64,000 nt of DNA from NCBI RefSeq assembly GCF_042652345.1, contig NZ_JBHSJJ010000016.1:86755-150754 (forward strand), written 5' to 3'. The position numbers and the translations under genes were made by a program. Source of the DNA: Negadavirga shengliensis. Lineage in GTDB: Bacteria > Bacteroidota > Bacteroidia > Cytophagales > Cyclobacteriaceae. Shown piece after piece: positions 28,437-37,221 of this stretch (the stretch's first letter is position 1; each line of letters opens with the position of its first letter). Under the pieces are notes generated by a model. The model did no database searches, had not been told where the DNA came from, and saw only the letters and a list, made by a program, of their open reading frames with translations.

Positions 28437-28985
28437 ATGATACCTTCCGTAGATATTAAACTTTTAGAAATGATAAAAAACCCCGATACTAGGGACAAAG
28501 GTTTTGGGTTTTTGGTGGAAAGCTATCAGAAGAGAATATATGGCATGGTGAGAAAAATGGTCATTATCCACGAAGATGCCGATGATATCGTCCAGAATAC
28601 TTTCATCAAAGCCTATAAAAACATTCAGCGATTCAATGGAAAATCCACGCTCTTTACCTGGCTCTACCGGATAGCCGTCAACGAAAGCCTGAATTTCTTG
28701 GATAAGAAGAAAAAACGTTTTTTCTTTCCTATAGAAGATCATCAGGATGTGATGGCGAATTATCTGGATCATTCTCCCTATATTGATGGGGATCACATTC
28801 AGAAAAAACTCCAGAAGGCCATATTAAAGTTACCTGATAAGCAACGTCTCATATTTAACCTCAGGTATTATGAAGATCTCAGCTATGAAGAAATCAGTGA
28901 AATGACGGACACATCAGTCGGCGCTTTAAAGGCCGGGTATCATCACGCTGTAAAAAAAATAGAGGAATACTTGACAAACAAATAA
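28437..28985 (+). CDS. ECF-type RNA polymerase sigma factor
   Basis: A 182-residue sigma-70 family protein. Region 2 (about 25-95) contains YGMVRKMVIIHEDADDIVQN and STLFTWLYRIAVNESLNFLD. Region 4 (about 120-175) contains LPDKQRLIFNLRYYEDLSYE and a helix-turn-helix with SVGALKAGYHHAVKKIEEYL. It resembles the RpoE-like ECF group of Bacteroidota. The two small downstream genes (a membrane protein and a Spy-like protein) suggest an envelope-stress regulon. Confidence 0.9.
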   Translation: MIPSVDIKLLEMIKNPDTRDKGFGFLVESYQKRIYGMVRKMVIIHEDADDIVQNTFIKAYKNIQRFNGKSTLFTWLYRIAVNESLNFLDKKKKRFFFPIEDHQDVMANYLDHSPYIDGDHIQKKLQKAILKLPDKQRLIFNLRYYEDLSYEEISEMTDTSVGALKAGYHHAVKKIEEYLTNK

Positions 28986-29019
28986 ACCTTTGCGCATTAT
29001 AACTGTCTAACTATGTGGT

Positions 29020-29388
29020 ATGAAAAATATTCCTAAAAAAAATATATTCACCGTTCCTGATGGATATTTCGAACAACTTCCTGAGAGGATCCGGCGGAAA
29101 AAGGAAAAAAAGACCCGGCAGGTATGGCTATCCGGTGCCGCTGCTGCAGTTCTGGTCCTTTTGGGTTTTATGATGTTTATCGTATCTCCAAACAGACAGG
29201 AAGATTCCGATTTACAGGCCAAGCTGCTTGAAGATGTTGAACTCTACATAAACTCCGGGGTCTGGAATGAGGAAGACGTTTTGTTATTGGCAGAGTTCCC
29301 AAATGATATCCTGGAGCAGATTATTGCTGAGGAATGGGATTATGGCGCATGGGAGGAAGAATACATGGACAATGAAATCTGGTACTGA
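29020..29388 (+). CDS. Small single-pass membrane protein, putative anti-sigma partner
   Basis: A 122-residue protein starting MKNIPKKNIFTVPDGYFEQLPERI. The xxIFxVPxGYFExLP opening is common in Bacteroidota proteins encoded just after ECF sigma genes. A basic stretch (RRKKEKKTR) precedes one membrane helix (WLSGAAAAVLVLLGFMMFIV, about residues 44-63), and the C-terminal part is very acidic. No zinc-binding anti-sigma motif is seen. Position and topology suggest control of the adjacent sigma factor; this is inferred, not shown. Confidence 0.65.
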   Translation: MKNIPKKNIFTVPDGYFEQLPERIRRKKEKKTRQVWLSGAAAAVLVLLGFMMFIVSPNRQEDSDLQAKLLEDVELYINSGVWNEEDVLLLAEFPNDILEQIIAEEWDYGAWEEEYMDNEIWY

Positions 29389-29389
29389 A

Positions 29390-29842
29390 ATGAAAAATTT
29401 CCTAATATTAATATTATTCATAGGCACGCTAATCCCGGCAATGGCACAGCGGGGGAAAAACGTGGACCGCGAAAAACTTGAAGCCGCGAGGGTGGCCTTT
29501 ATCACCAACAGATTGTCGCTGAGTCCTGAGCAGGCCGAAAAATTCTGGCCGGTTTATAACCAACATCATGAGACCAGACGAAAGCTGATGCACCAGATGC
29601 ACGACCTGGCACGCTCAGCAGCTGACAGTCTCACTGACAGTCAAGCACAGAATCTGATAAAACGACAATTTGAAATCAAAGAACAGCTGTTGGAAGAAGA
29701 GAAAAGACTGATGGATAAAGTTTCTTCGATGCTGACTCCCGTGCATGCCTATAAACTCACGGAAGCCAACCGGGAATTCACCCGTCAGCTTTATAGAATG
29801 CAACGAAGAGGAGGCCCGCCGCCTGCGGGAAGAAATGATTGA
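29390..29842 (+). CDS. Spy/CpxP-like periplasmic protein
   Basis: A 150-residue protein with a signal peptide (MKNFLILILFIGTLIPAMAQ) and a helical, charged mature part: AFITNRLSLSPEQAEKFWPV, then repeated heptad-like KEQLLEEEKRLMDKVSSML, and an Arg/Gly/Pro-rich tail. LSPEQAEKFWPxY is the pattern of small Bacteroidota relatives of the Spy/CpxP/Heavy-metal resistance group. These proteins act as periplasmic chaperones or sensors. It starts one base after the stop of the upstream gene and ends at a hairpin terminator, completing a three-gene sigma unit. An ATG at 29372 is possible but overlaps more. Confidence 0.72.
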   Translation: MKNFLILILFIGTLIPAMAQRGKNVDREKLEAARVAFITNRLSLSPEQAEKFWPVYNQHHETRRKLMHQMHDLARSAADSLTDSQAQNLIKRQFEIKEQLLEEEKRLMDKVSSMLTPVHAYKLTEANREFTRQLYRMQRRGGPPPAGRND

Positions 29843-29851
29843 TATTGATGA

Positions 29852-29881
29852 AAAACGGCATTGATGAATGCCGTTTTTTTT
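29852..29881 (+). terminator. Terminator of the sigma / Spy unit
   Basis: A perfect 10-bp stem (AAAACGGCAT / ATGCCGTTTT) has a 6-nt loop and runs into eight T. It is 10 bp after the Spy-like stop. Confidence 0.85.
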
Positions 29882-29925
29882 ATTTAGTTTTTCTGTCCCT
29901 GTAAGCATTTTTGTTAATTTGCACC

Positions 29926-31263
29926 ATGCAAAACCCGATAACACTTTTATCCCTGAATGAGCTTATCAAATCAACTTTGGACAGCAACTTGTCCCCTGCT
30001 TATTGGGTGATTGCTGAAATCAGCGAATTCAGGGACTCCATAAAGGGTCACGCTTACCTGGAACTGGTTGAAAAAACCGATGACAGGATCATGGCCAAAA
30101 TGCGGGCCAATATATGGGCATATACCTACCAGACATTGCGCTGGAAGTTTGAGACCGTCACCGGCCAATCCTTGAAAAGCGGCATGAAAATCCTCGCCCT
30201 TGTCAATGTCCAGTTTCACGAAATTTATGGCATAAGCCTTATTATAAAAGACATCGACCCCAACTTTACCTTGGGCGAGCGAGCCAAACGAAAACAGGAA
30301 ATCATAGATAGACTCCATAGCGAAGGCCTGATGACCCTGAACAAGCAGTTTGAGTTGCCAAGAGTACCTCAAAAGGTGGCCGTGATCAGTTCGGTAACAG
30401 CAGCCGGATACGGGGATTTTATTAACCAAGTGGAACACAATCATTATGGATACCAGGTTCATTGGAAACTTTACCAGGCCACCATGCAGGGAAATGACGC
30501 GCCCACTTCTGTAATGAATGCTATAGAGGCAGTGGAAGCGGATATGCCGGATGAAAAATTTGACCTTCTGGTCATTATCAGAGGCGGAGGGGCACAAACC
30601 GATCTGGATTGCTTTGATGATTATGAACTGGCCAGGACCATCGCCAATGCGGCCCTTCCCGTGGTTACAGGCATTGGTCACGAGCGGGATGAGTCTGTAG
30701 CGGATATTGTAGCCCATACCCAAATGAAAACCCCCACGGCAGTGGCAGAACTTATTCTTTCAGGCTTCAGGCAGTTTGAAGAAGACATCCATTTGCTCCT
30801 CAATAGAATTGAAAGGATCTGCAGGTTAACCTTTCAAAGTGAACATCAAAGGCTTTACGACAAAACCCACTTGATAAAAAACCTGCTGGCCTCCAAACTT
30901 AATGAAGCCGGCCAAAGACTTGACCGGCTTTCTCACCGGATCCTTCTCCATAGCAAACACAAGGTTTCCGTGAACAGGCTCCATCTTCAAAATATGGCCA
31001 TCAGCCTCCGGAAAATTGCCATATCGTCTGTGCAAAGAGAAAAACAGCGTTTGGGTCAGTTGGAAAAGATTACTGAGAGACTGGATCCTGTTTATCTGTT
31101 ACGTAGGGGCTACACCAAAACCGAAATCGACGGACTACCTATTAACAAGGTAGAGGCAAAAGTAGGAAAGCAGATGGTAACCTATAGTTGGGACAAAAAA
31201 ATACATTCATCCATTACAGAAGTTGAAAATTATGACAAAAAAGAAGGAAATAATGAGTTATGA
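29926..31263 (+). CDS. xseA: Exodeoxyribonuclease VII large subunit
   Basis: A protein of about 445 residues. The N-terminal OB domain includes YWVIAEISEFRDSIKGHAYLEL. The catalytic core contains VISSVTAAGYGDFINQ, LLVIIRGGGAQTDLDCFDDYELARTIANAALPVVTGIGHERDESV and AHTQMKTPTAVAELI. A long coiled-coil follows (about 280-390). With XseB it forms exonuclease VII, which degrades single-stranded DNA from both ends in repair. The ATG at 29926 fits the family; the frame is open five codons further upstream. xseB overlaps its 3' end. Confidence 0.95.
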   Translation: MQNPITLLSLNELIKSTLDSNLSPAYWVIAEISEFRDSIKGHAYLELVEKTDDRIMAKMRANIWAYTYQTLRWKFETVTGQSLKSGMKILALVNVQFHEIYGISLIIKDIDPNFTLGERAKRKQEIIDRLHSEGLMTLNKQFELPRVPQKVAVISSVTAAGYGDFINQVEHNHYGYQVHWKLYQATMQGNDAPTSVMNAIEAVEADMPDEKFDLLVIIRGGGAQTDLDCFDDYELARTIANAALPVVTGIGHERDESVADIVAHTQMKTPTAVAELILSGFRQFEEDIHLLLNRIERICRLTFQSEHQRLYDKTHLIKNLLASKLNEAGQRLDRLSHRILLHSKHKVSVNRLHLQNMAISLRKIAISSVQREKQRLGQLEKITERLDPVYLLRRGYTKTEIDGLPINKVEAKVGKQMVTYSWDKKIHSSITEVENYDKKEGNNEL

Positions 31264-31441
31264 CAAGGCCTTGAGGCGAATTGAGGAAATCGTCGCCCAG
31301 TTGGAAGAAGATGATAAAGGTATCGATGAACTGGCTGTTTTGGTCCAGGAGGCCAGCCTGCTTATAAAAAGCTGCAAGCAAAAATTAAGGATGACGGAAG
31401 AAGAAATCTCAAAAGCATTTACTGATGAAGGCGCCGAATAA
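31232..31441 (+). CDS. xseB: Exodeoxyribonuclease VII small subunit
   Basis: A 69-residue helical protein with the XseB pattern SYDKALRRIEEIVAQLEEDDKGIDELAVLVQ, given here only as landmarks: YDKALRRIEEIV and LVQEASLLIKSCKQKL. It binds the XseA coiled coil. It overlaps the end of xseA by 32 bp, so translation is coupled. A methionine at 31253 is another possible start. Confidence 0.9.
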   Translation: MTKKKEIMSYDKALRRIEEIVAQLEEDDKGIDELAVLVQEASLLIKSCKQKLRMTEEEISKAFTDEGAE

Positions 31442-31448
31442 TGACCGT

Positions 31449-31474
31449 CATATTTCCTGGAATATGTTTTTTTT
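31449..31474 (+). terminator. Terminator after xseAB
   Basis: A 6-bp stem (CATATT / AATATG) with a 6-nt loop is followed directly by eight T, 7 bp after the xseB stop. The short AT stem makes it moderate in strength. Confidence 0.6.
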
Positions 31475-31518
31475 GACAGCTTGAAAAAAATACTGCTTCA
31501 TAATTTCCCCAAAAATAG

Positions 31519-31526
31519 TACATTTG
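31519..31526 (+). promoter_or_regulatory. Candidate -7 box of the ligA promoter
   Basis: TACATTTG matches TAnnTTTG exactly, 29 bp before the ligA ATG. The -33 region is not well matched. Confidence 0.4.
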
Positions 31527-31554
31527 GTTAGAAGAACCCCTTTTCCTTTTTTAC

Positions 31555-34014
31555 ATGGATAACTTATCAAGAGAAGAGGCAAAGAAAAGAATTGCCGACC
31601 TTACCCAACAAATCAATTACTATAATTACCTCTATTACCAAGAGGATACTTCTGAAATCAGTGACTTTGAGTTCGACCAGCTGTTGGAAGAATTGATATC
31701 CCTGGAACAGCATTATCCCGAGTTTTTGTCAGAGGACAGTCCTTCCCAACGTGTCGGGGGCACCGTCACAAAGATTTTTGAAACCGCAGAGCATTCTGTG
31801 AGAATGCTTTCCTTGGGAAATACTTATTCAGAGGAGGAGTTAAAAGCTTTTGATGAAAGGGTAGCCAAAGGGCTCGGTCACCGGAATTACAGTTATTTCT
31901 GTGAGCTGAAGTTTGACGGGGTGGCCATCAGCCTTGTTTATGAAAACGGAAAGCTTGTCAGGGCGGTGACCCGGGGCGATGGGTATAGAGGAGACGTGGT
32001 GACAGAAAATGTAAAAACCATCCGGAATATTCCCCTATCGGTAACCGGAAAGGACATACCGGAACATTTTGAAGTACGGGGGGAAGTGTTCTTACCAAGA
32101 AAGGAATTTGATAAAATCAATAAACAGCGGCTGGAAAATGGGGACCCTCCTCTGGCTAATCCGAGAAATGCGGCTTCCGGCACTTTAAAAATGCAGGATT
32201 CCACCATCGTGGCCAAAAGAAGGCTTAACTGCTATTTTTATCAACTGCTGGGGAGCGATATCGGCGTCAGTAAACAGTATGAGGCCATTTCCCGCTTGGA
32301 AAAATGGGGATTTAATGTTTCTCCCACTTATAAGAAATGTCGGGATATTACTGCTGTTTTGGCTTATATAGACGAATGGAGAGAGAAGCGATTCAGGATG
32401 CCGGTGGATACAGATGGTGTGGTTTTGAAGGTCAATGATTATGAACAGCAGGATGAGTTGGGTTATACTGCCAAAATCCCAAGGTGGGCCATTGCTTACA
32501 AGTACCAAGCTGAAAGTGCCATGACGGGGCTTTTATCCATCACTTACCAGGTGGGGCGAACCGGAGCCATTACTCCTGTAGCCAACCTCTCTCCGGTAAG
32601 TCTGGCAGGAACTACGGTAAAAAGAGCTTCTCTGCACAATGCCAATGAAATTGAAAGGTTGGACATCCATGAAGGGGATCAGGTACTGGTAGAAAAGGGT
32701 GGCGAAATCATCCCTAAAATAACCAGTGTGGTTTTGGATGAGAGGAAAGCAGGAAGCAAGCCCATCACGTATATCACCCACTGCCCGGAATGCGGCACGC
32801 TGCTGGAGCGCAAAGAAGGCGAGGCAAAACATTTTTGTCCCAATGCAGACCAATGCCCACCTCAGGTATTGGGCAGGATCGAACATTTTGTATCGAAGAG
32901 AGCTTTGGATATTGATTCATTGGGTACAGAAAGGATACGGGCCCTCATTAACCATGGCTATGTAAGCACGGCCGCCGACCTCTATGATTTACCTCAAAGA
33001 GAAGCGGACCTGCTGGGATTGGAAGTTACCGACGATCAATATACCAGGTGCAGCGAAGGTTTCCTTTTCATTTTATTAAAAAAGGCACTTTATGCGCTCA
33101 CAGAGGGCATTTCCCAAAAAGAAATTGAAAATTTTCTGGAAGCGCATGAGGAAGTGGCACAAATGGACAAACTCCACCGCTTTCAGGATTTCATTCAGGA
33201 ATCAGGAAAAAAAGTTCGTGAAAACCAAAAGCGGGTTGAAATATTCGTTAGCATACTGAAAGAAAGTGCATTTGATGCCATAGAGGACTATGTTCCGGTT
33301 CCCGTTGTTTTCGCAGCCATGGGGGCCGTTGAAGAGACTTTAACGGATGAATTGAAAAACATTTTCCGGAGCAAGAATACCGTACATGATATCCTGGTAA
33401 ACAGTGGGTTAAAATTTGAAGATGAGTTCATCAACAAAGCCAAAAAGCTGAAAGGCAGCACGTTTCAGGCCGGGGTGATAAAAAACATGATGGATGGGAT
33501 CGAAGCCTCCAAAAACCAGCCCTTCCCCAAGGTTCTGTTTGCCCTGGGAATCAGGAACATCGGGGAAAACACGGCTTTATTACTGGCCGACCACTTCAAA
33601 ACCATTGACAGGCTCAGGTTGGCCTCCGATGAAGAACTACTCGAAATAAACGGTGTCGGTGAAACTTTGGTAAGCAGCATCAAACAATATTTTTCTCAAA
33701 AGCAAAACCTGGAAATCATCGATCGCTTGAAATCCCACGGCCTTCAGTTTGAAACAAAAGATGAACCAAAAACCCTGGAAAGCACAAAACTTGAGGGCAA
33801 GAAAATACTGGCATCAGGCAAACTCAATCATTTTAAGCGGGATGAAATCATTGATTTTGTGCAGTCTCATGGAGGCATATATTCCAAATCCGTATCAAAA
33901 AACTTGGATTTCATCATCGAAGGCGAGGATATGGGGCCTTCCAAGAAGGAAAAAGCGCAAAAATTAGGTATAAAGCTCATATCTGAAAAAGAGTTTCTTC
34001 AAATGATTTCCTGA
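31555..34014 (+). CDS. ligA: NAD-dependent DNA ligase with an unusual internal extension
   Basis: An 819-residue LigA, longer than the usual 660-700. The order is standard: Ia and adenylation domain with catalytic Lys119 in CELKFDG, then TRGDGYRGDVVTEN, an OB fold (ITPVANLSPVSLAGTTV), and a four-cysteine zinc finger (CPECG, then CPNADQC). The helix-hairpin-helix region and a C-terminal BRCT (about 745-819) follow. Between LLGLE (residue 490) and KLKGSTF (about 630) there are about 140 extra residues, mostly charged and helical, within the HhH domain. It seals nicks during replication and repair. The reading frame is intact and all catalytic motifs are present, so the gene is probably functional. 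Confidence 0.93.
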   Translation: MDNLSREEAKKRIADLTQQINYYNYLYYQEDTSEISDFEFDQLLEELISLEQHYPEFLSEDSPSQRVGGTVTKIFETAEHSVRMLSLGNTYSEEELKAFDERVAKGLGHRNYSYFCELKFDGVAISLVYENGKLVRAVTRGDGYRGDVVTENVKTIRNIPLSVTGKDIPEHFEVRGEVFLPRKEFDKINKQRLENGDPPLANPRNAASGTLKMQDSTIVAKRRLNCYFYQLLGSDIGVSKQYEAISRLEKWGFNVSPTYKKCRDITAVLAYIDEWREKRFRMPVDTDGVVLKVNDYEQQDELGYTAKIPRWAIAYKYQAESAMTGLLSITYQVGRTGAITPVANLSPVSLAGTTVKRASLHNANEIERLDIHEGDQVLVEKGGEIIPKITSVVLDERKAGSKPITYITHCPECGTLLERKEGEAKHFCPNADQCPPQVLGRIEHFVSKRALDIDSLGTERIRALINHGYVSTAADLYDLPQREADLLGLEVTDDQYTRCSEGFLFILLKKALYALTEGISQKEIENFLEAHEEVAQMDKLHRFQDFIQESGKKVRENQKRVEIFVSILKESAFDAIEDYVPVPVVFAAMGAVEETLTDELKNIFRSKNTVHDILVNSGLKFEDEFINKAKKLKGSTFQAGVIKNMMDGIEASKNQPFPKVLFALGIRNIGENTALLLADHFKTIDRLRLASDEELLEINGVGETLVSSIKQYFSQKQNLEIIDRLKSHGLQFETKDEPKTLESTKLEGKKILASGKLNHFKRDEIIDFVQSHGGIYSKSVSKNLDFIIEGEDMGPSKKEKAQKLGIKLISEKEFLQMIS

Positions 34015-34064
34015 AAACAAATAATGCCGGATGCCATTATTCCCAAAAAACAAGCTGAAAATAA

Positions 34065-34556
34065 ATGAAATGGATTAAGGAATACTTTATTAAGAGGACC
34101 TTAAACAAAAAAAGGGAAACACCTGCCAAAAGAGCTTTGACACAATTCCAACATATAAAAACCATCTGTGTTCTTGCAGAAACAAAAAATGAAATTCACG
34201 AAATCAACGAAGCAATTACTTCCTACATGGGAGAAAGTGTGCTTGTTTCCAGTTGGTACTTCGACAAAACAGCAAATGATGAACAAGCCATATCGGACAA
34301 GGATTTCACTTTGTTTGGCGAACCGGGAGAAAAATTAAACCAATTTCTTTCCCTTAGCCCAGATTTGATTATTTTTACTTTTGAAAAACAGAATTACTTT
34401 GCCCTGTACTTATTGCATCTTAAGCCGGAACCATACCGTATAGGGTTTTATAGTGAGGAGCTGAAACCTTATCTGGACCTGATGTTAGATAAAGAAGGCA
34501 AGGATACCAGGTCAGATACAGAACAATTATTGAAATACTTAAAGCAGATCAACTGA
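34065..34556 (+). CDS. DUF6913-like conserved protein next to dapA
   Basis: A 163-residue cytoplasmic protein without signal or membrane segments. It begins with a basic amphipathic stretch (MKWIKEYFIKRTLNKKRETP) and continues with alternating strands and helices such as TICVLAETKNEIHEINEAI and DLIIFTFEKQNYFALYLLHL. It looks like the small Bacteroidota family annotated as DUF6913, often found directly upstream of dapA as here (2-bp gap). The function is unknown; tight coupling to dapA suggests cotranscription. Confidence 0.6.
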   Translation: MKWIKEYFIKRTLNKKRETPAKRALTQFQHIKTICVLAETKNEIHEINEAITSYMGESVLVSSWYFDKTANDEQAISDKDFTLFGEPGEKLNQFLSLSPDLIIFTFEKQNYFALYLLHLKPEPYRIGFYSEELKPYLDLMLDKEGKDTRSDTEQLLKYLKQIN

Positions 34557-34558
34557 AA

Positions 34559-35449
34559 ATGAAAAAATTCAAAGGAGCCGGTGTTGCGTTGGTTACTCCT
34601 TTTCAGGAAAGCGGTTCCGTAGATTACCCTGCTTTGGAAAGGGTCATTGAGCATGTCATTCAAGGTGGGGTCAATTACCTGGTCGTTCAGGGAACTACCG
34701 GTGAAACCGCCGTTTTGACCAAAGAAGAAAAGAAAGAAGTCCTGGCTTTCGTAAAAAAAACAAACAAAGGCAGGCTGCCGATAGTATTCGGCATAGGAGG
34801 AAACAACACCCAAGAAGTAATAGATACAATTCACCAAACGGATTTTACCGGTGTGGAAGGTATACTTTCTGTCAGTCCTTATTACAATAAACCGAGCCAG
34901 GGAGGGATCATCGCCCATTATGAGGCCATAGCGGATGTTTGTCCTGTTCCGGTGATTCTTTATAATGTACCTGGAAGGACAATGTCCAACATGCTTGCCG
35001 AAACAACACTGGAACTGGCCAAGCATCCCAATATCATAGGGATGAAAGAAGCGAGCGGAAATCTGGAACAATGTATGCAGATCGCCCATCGCAAACCAGA
35101 CGATTTTCTGCTGATATCAGGAGATGATCTGATGACCACAGCCATGAGGGCCATTGGCGCGGAAGGGGTGATTTCCGTGATCGCCAACGCCTATCCCCGG
35201 ATCATGGCATCTATCATCAACGGTACCGACACAGAGTCCAGAAACAGCACGTTCAGTTTGTTGGAAATCAATCCCCTGATGTATGAAGAAAGCAACCCCG
35301 TAGGGGTCAAATTTCTAATGAGCTACATGGGGTTGTGTAGAGAACAAGTGCGGCTGCCATTAATGAATGCTTCCGCATCTCTTAAAAACAGAATAATTGC
35401 AGCTGCTGAAAAAATCCCGTCACAGCTGTATTCTGCCCATATGGGGTGA
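34559..35449 (+). CDS. dapA: 4-hydroxy-tetrahydrodipicolinate synthase
   Basis: A 296-residue class I aldolase of the DapA family. It has GAGVALVTPF, the pyruvate-binding VQGTTGETAVLT, the tyrosine motif SVSPYYNKPSQGG around residue 103-115, and the Schiff-base lysine in IIGMKEASGNLEQ around residue 160-172. It condenses pyruvate with aspartate semialdehyde in lysine and diaminopimelate synthesis. Related aldolases share the fold, but the full motif set and the housekeeping context favour DapA. Confidence 0.92.
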   Translation: MKKFKGAGVALVTPFQESGSVDYPALERVIEHVIQGGVNYLVVQGTTGETAVLTKEEKKEVLAFVKKTNKGRLPIVFGIGGNNTQEVIDTIHQTDFTGVEGILSVSPYYNKPSQGGIIAHYEAIADVCPVPVILYNVPGRTMSNMLAETTLELAKHPNIIGMKEASGNLEQCMQIAHRKPDDFLLISGDDLMTTAMRAIGAEGVISVIANAYPRIMASIINGTDTESRNSTFSLLEINPLMYEESNPVGVKFLMSYMGLCREQVRLPLMNASASLKNRIIAAAEKIPSQLYSAHMG

Positions 35450-35475
35450 GTCAATCGAATTTGTATGAGAAAGAG

Positions 35476-35509
35476 AAAAAAGGGAAAAGCCGCGGCTTTT
35501 CCCTTTTTT
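35476..35509. terminator. Bidirectional terminator between dapA and the histone-like gene
   Basis: A perfect 34-bp palindrome: six A, GGGAAAAGCC, a central GC, and the mirrored half ending in six T. It can terminate transcription from both convergent genes. Confidence 0.88.
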
Positions 35510-35510
35510 C

Positions 35511-35693
35511 TTACTTGGACTCAGCATTTTTGATATCCTGAACTTCTTTTCTGATATCTTGAGCCAAGTTTTTCAATTCCTGCATGCCTTTTCTAACCCT
35601 GGTTCCAGCTGCCTGATTGTTTTTGTCGTAGAATTTTTCAAAATCAGCTTCAAGTGACATGATAAGGTCTTTGATTTCACTAAATCTGTTCAT
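35511..35693 (-). CDS. Histone H1-like (Hc1) DNA-binding protein
   Basis: A 60-residue, mostly helical protein: MNRFSEIKDLIMSLEADF, FYDKNNQAAGTRVRKGMQEL, then a helix NLAQDIRKEVQDIKN. The NQAAGTRxRKGxQELKxLAQ block is characteristic of the small Hc1-like nucleoid proteins widespread in Bacteroidota. It lacks the long lysine-rich tail of chlamydial Hc1. It is expected to bind DNA non-specifically in the nucleoid. It is monocistronic, ending at the palindromic terminator. Confidence 0.85.
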   Translation of the reverse strand: MNRFSEIKDLIMSLEADFEKFYDKNNQAAGTRVRKGMQELKNLAQDIRKEVQDIKNAESK

Positions 35694-35790
35694 AATTAAA
35701 AGTTAATTTGGTTGATGATAAGATTAATTTTTGATTCAATATAGTTAAAATGTTTAAAATAATACAGTTTGGCCGCTTTTTTTAAGACTT

Positions 35791-37041
35791 TTATTCCCCA
35801 AAGGAAGTGGCCAACTCGGTTGTCTTATAATATCCGCTCACTAATTTATCTTTTATGGCTTCAAACGCCGAGATAGTCTGTCTTACATCCTCCAAAGTAT
35901 GTACTGCCGTAGGTATAAGCCGGAGAATAATCATCCCTTTGGGAACCACAGGATAGATGACCACAGAACAGAAAATATTGTAATTTTCCCTCAGGTCTTT
36001 ACTGAGTGTAGCCGCCTCCCCTACTGTTCCGTTCAACACCACCGGCGTCACCGGAGAGGTCGTGGTCCCAATGCTGAACCCTTTTTCCTTTAACCCGTTT
36101 TGCAGGGCGTTGACCACATTCCAAAGGTTGTCTTTCAGTTCCGGCCTGGTCCTGAGCATTTCCAACCTCTTTAAGCCACCTTCCACCATGATCATGGGAA
36201 GCGACTTGGCAAAAATCTGTGATCTCATGTTATATTTCAAATAATGAACCACTTTGGCGTTGCCTGCAATAAACGCGCCAATGCTGGCCATTGATTTGGC
36301 AAAGGTAGAAAAATACAGATCAACTTGATCCTGAACCCCTTGTGCCTCTCCTGTGCCCGCTCCGGTTTTACCCATAGTACCAAAGCCGTGGGCATCGTCC
36401 ACCAGGAGTCTGAATTCATGTTTCTTCTTTAATTTTACGATTTCCCTGAGATTGCCCATATTTCCGGTCATCCCAAAAACCCCTTCAGTGATCACCAAAA
36501 TACCCCCGCCGGTCTCTTTGGTGATTCTTTCAGCCCGTTGAAGTTGCTTTTCCAGACTCTCCATATCATTATGGGGATAAACGAAGCGCTTACCGATATG
36601 CATCCTGAGCGCATCAATGATACAGGCATGACATTCCCCGTCATAGACAATTACATCCTTCCTGTCAACAAGCGAATCAATGACACTCATCACCCCTTGA
36701 TAGCCGTAATTCAACAAGTAGGCTTTTTCTTTGCCTACAAAATCTGCAAGCTCCTGCTCAAGCTTCTCGTGCAGATCTGTATTGCCTGACATCATTCTTG
36801 CTCCCATTGGATAGGCTGCACCCCACCTTTTGGCAGCTTCTTCATCTGCTTGTCTGATTTCGGGATGGTTGGCCAAACCCAGATAGTTGTTAAGACTCCA
36901 GGTCAACACTTCTTTCCCTTTAAATCTCATCCGGGGAGCAATCTCTCCCTCCAGCTTTGGAAACATAAAATACCCTTCTGACAACTCTGAATGCTTACCT
37001 AAAGGGCCGAGATTTGTGTTTAGTTTGTCGAATATATCCAA
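35791..37041 (-). CDS. Alpha-oxoamine synthase: serine palmitoyltransferase-type or cysteate acyltransferase
   Basis: A 416-residue PLP enzyme of the alpha-oxoamine synthase family. It shows LTWSLNNYLGLANHPEI, RMMSGNTDLHEKLEQELADF, DGECHACIIDALR, LLVDDAHGFGTMGKTGAG, and the PLP lysine in FSTFAKSMASIGAFIAG around residue 245. It joins an acyl thioester to an amino acid with loss of CO2. Relatives in this phylum are serine palmitoyltransferase for sphingolipids, and the close paralogue that uses cysteate to make sulfonolipids (capnoids) in Cytophagales. Sequence alone does not separate the two here. No KbL or BioF partner genes are adjacent. Confidence 0.75.
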   Translation of the reverse strand: MDIFDKLNTNLGPLGKHSELSEGYFMFPKLEGEIAPRMRFKGKEVLTWSLNNYLGLANHPEIRQADEEAAKRWGAAYPMGARMMSGNTDLHEKLEQELADFVGKEKAYLLNYGYQGVMSVIDSLVDRKDVIVYDGECHACIIDALRMHIGKRFVYPHNDMESLEKQLQRAERITKETGGGILVITEGVFGMTGNMGNLREIVKLKKKHEFRLLVDDAHGFGTMGKTGAGTGEAQGVQDQVDLYFSTFAKSMASIGAFIAGNAKVVHYLKYNMRSQIFAKSLPMIMVEGGLKRLEMLRTRPELKDNLWNVVNALQNGLKEKGFSIGTTTSPVTPVVLNGTVGEAATLSKDLRENYNIFCSVVIYPVVPKGMIILRLIPTAVHTLEDVRQTISAFEAIKDKLVSGYYKTTELATSFGE

Positions 37042-37221
37042 TGTCTTTAAACTTTACTGTTAAACAACAATCTGTTATAGCTTTATTTAAAACCCCCAAA
37101 ACTAATATTTTTTAGACGCTATCGCAAAAATCCGCCTACTTTTCAGTTTTTCTTTCATTAGTTCAGTATTATTTGTTTAATTCGTAACAAGTCATTCGTC
37201 GTTTTTGTAAATATCCCCGCT

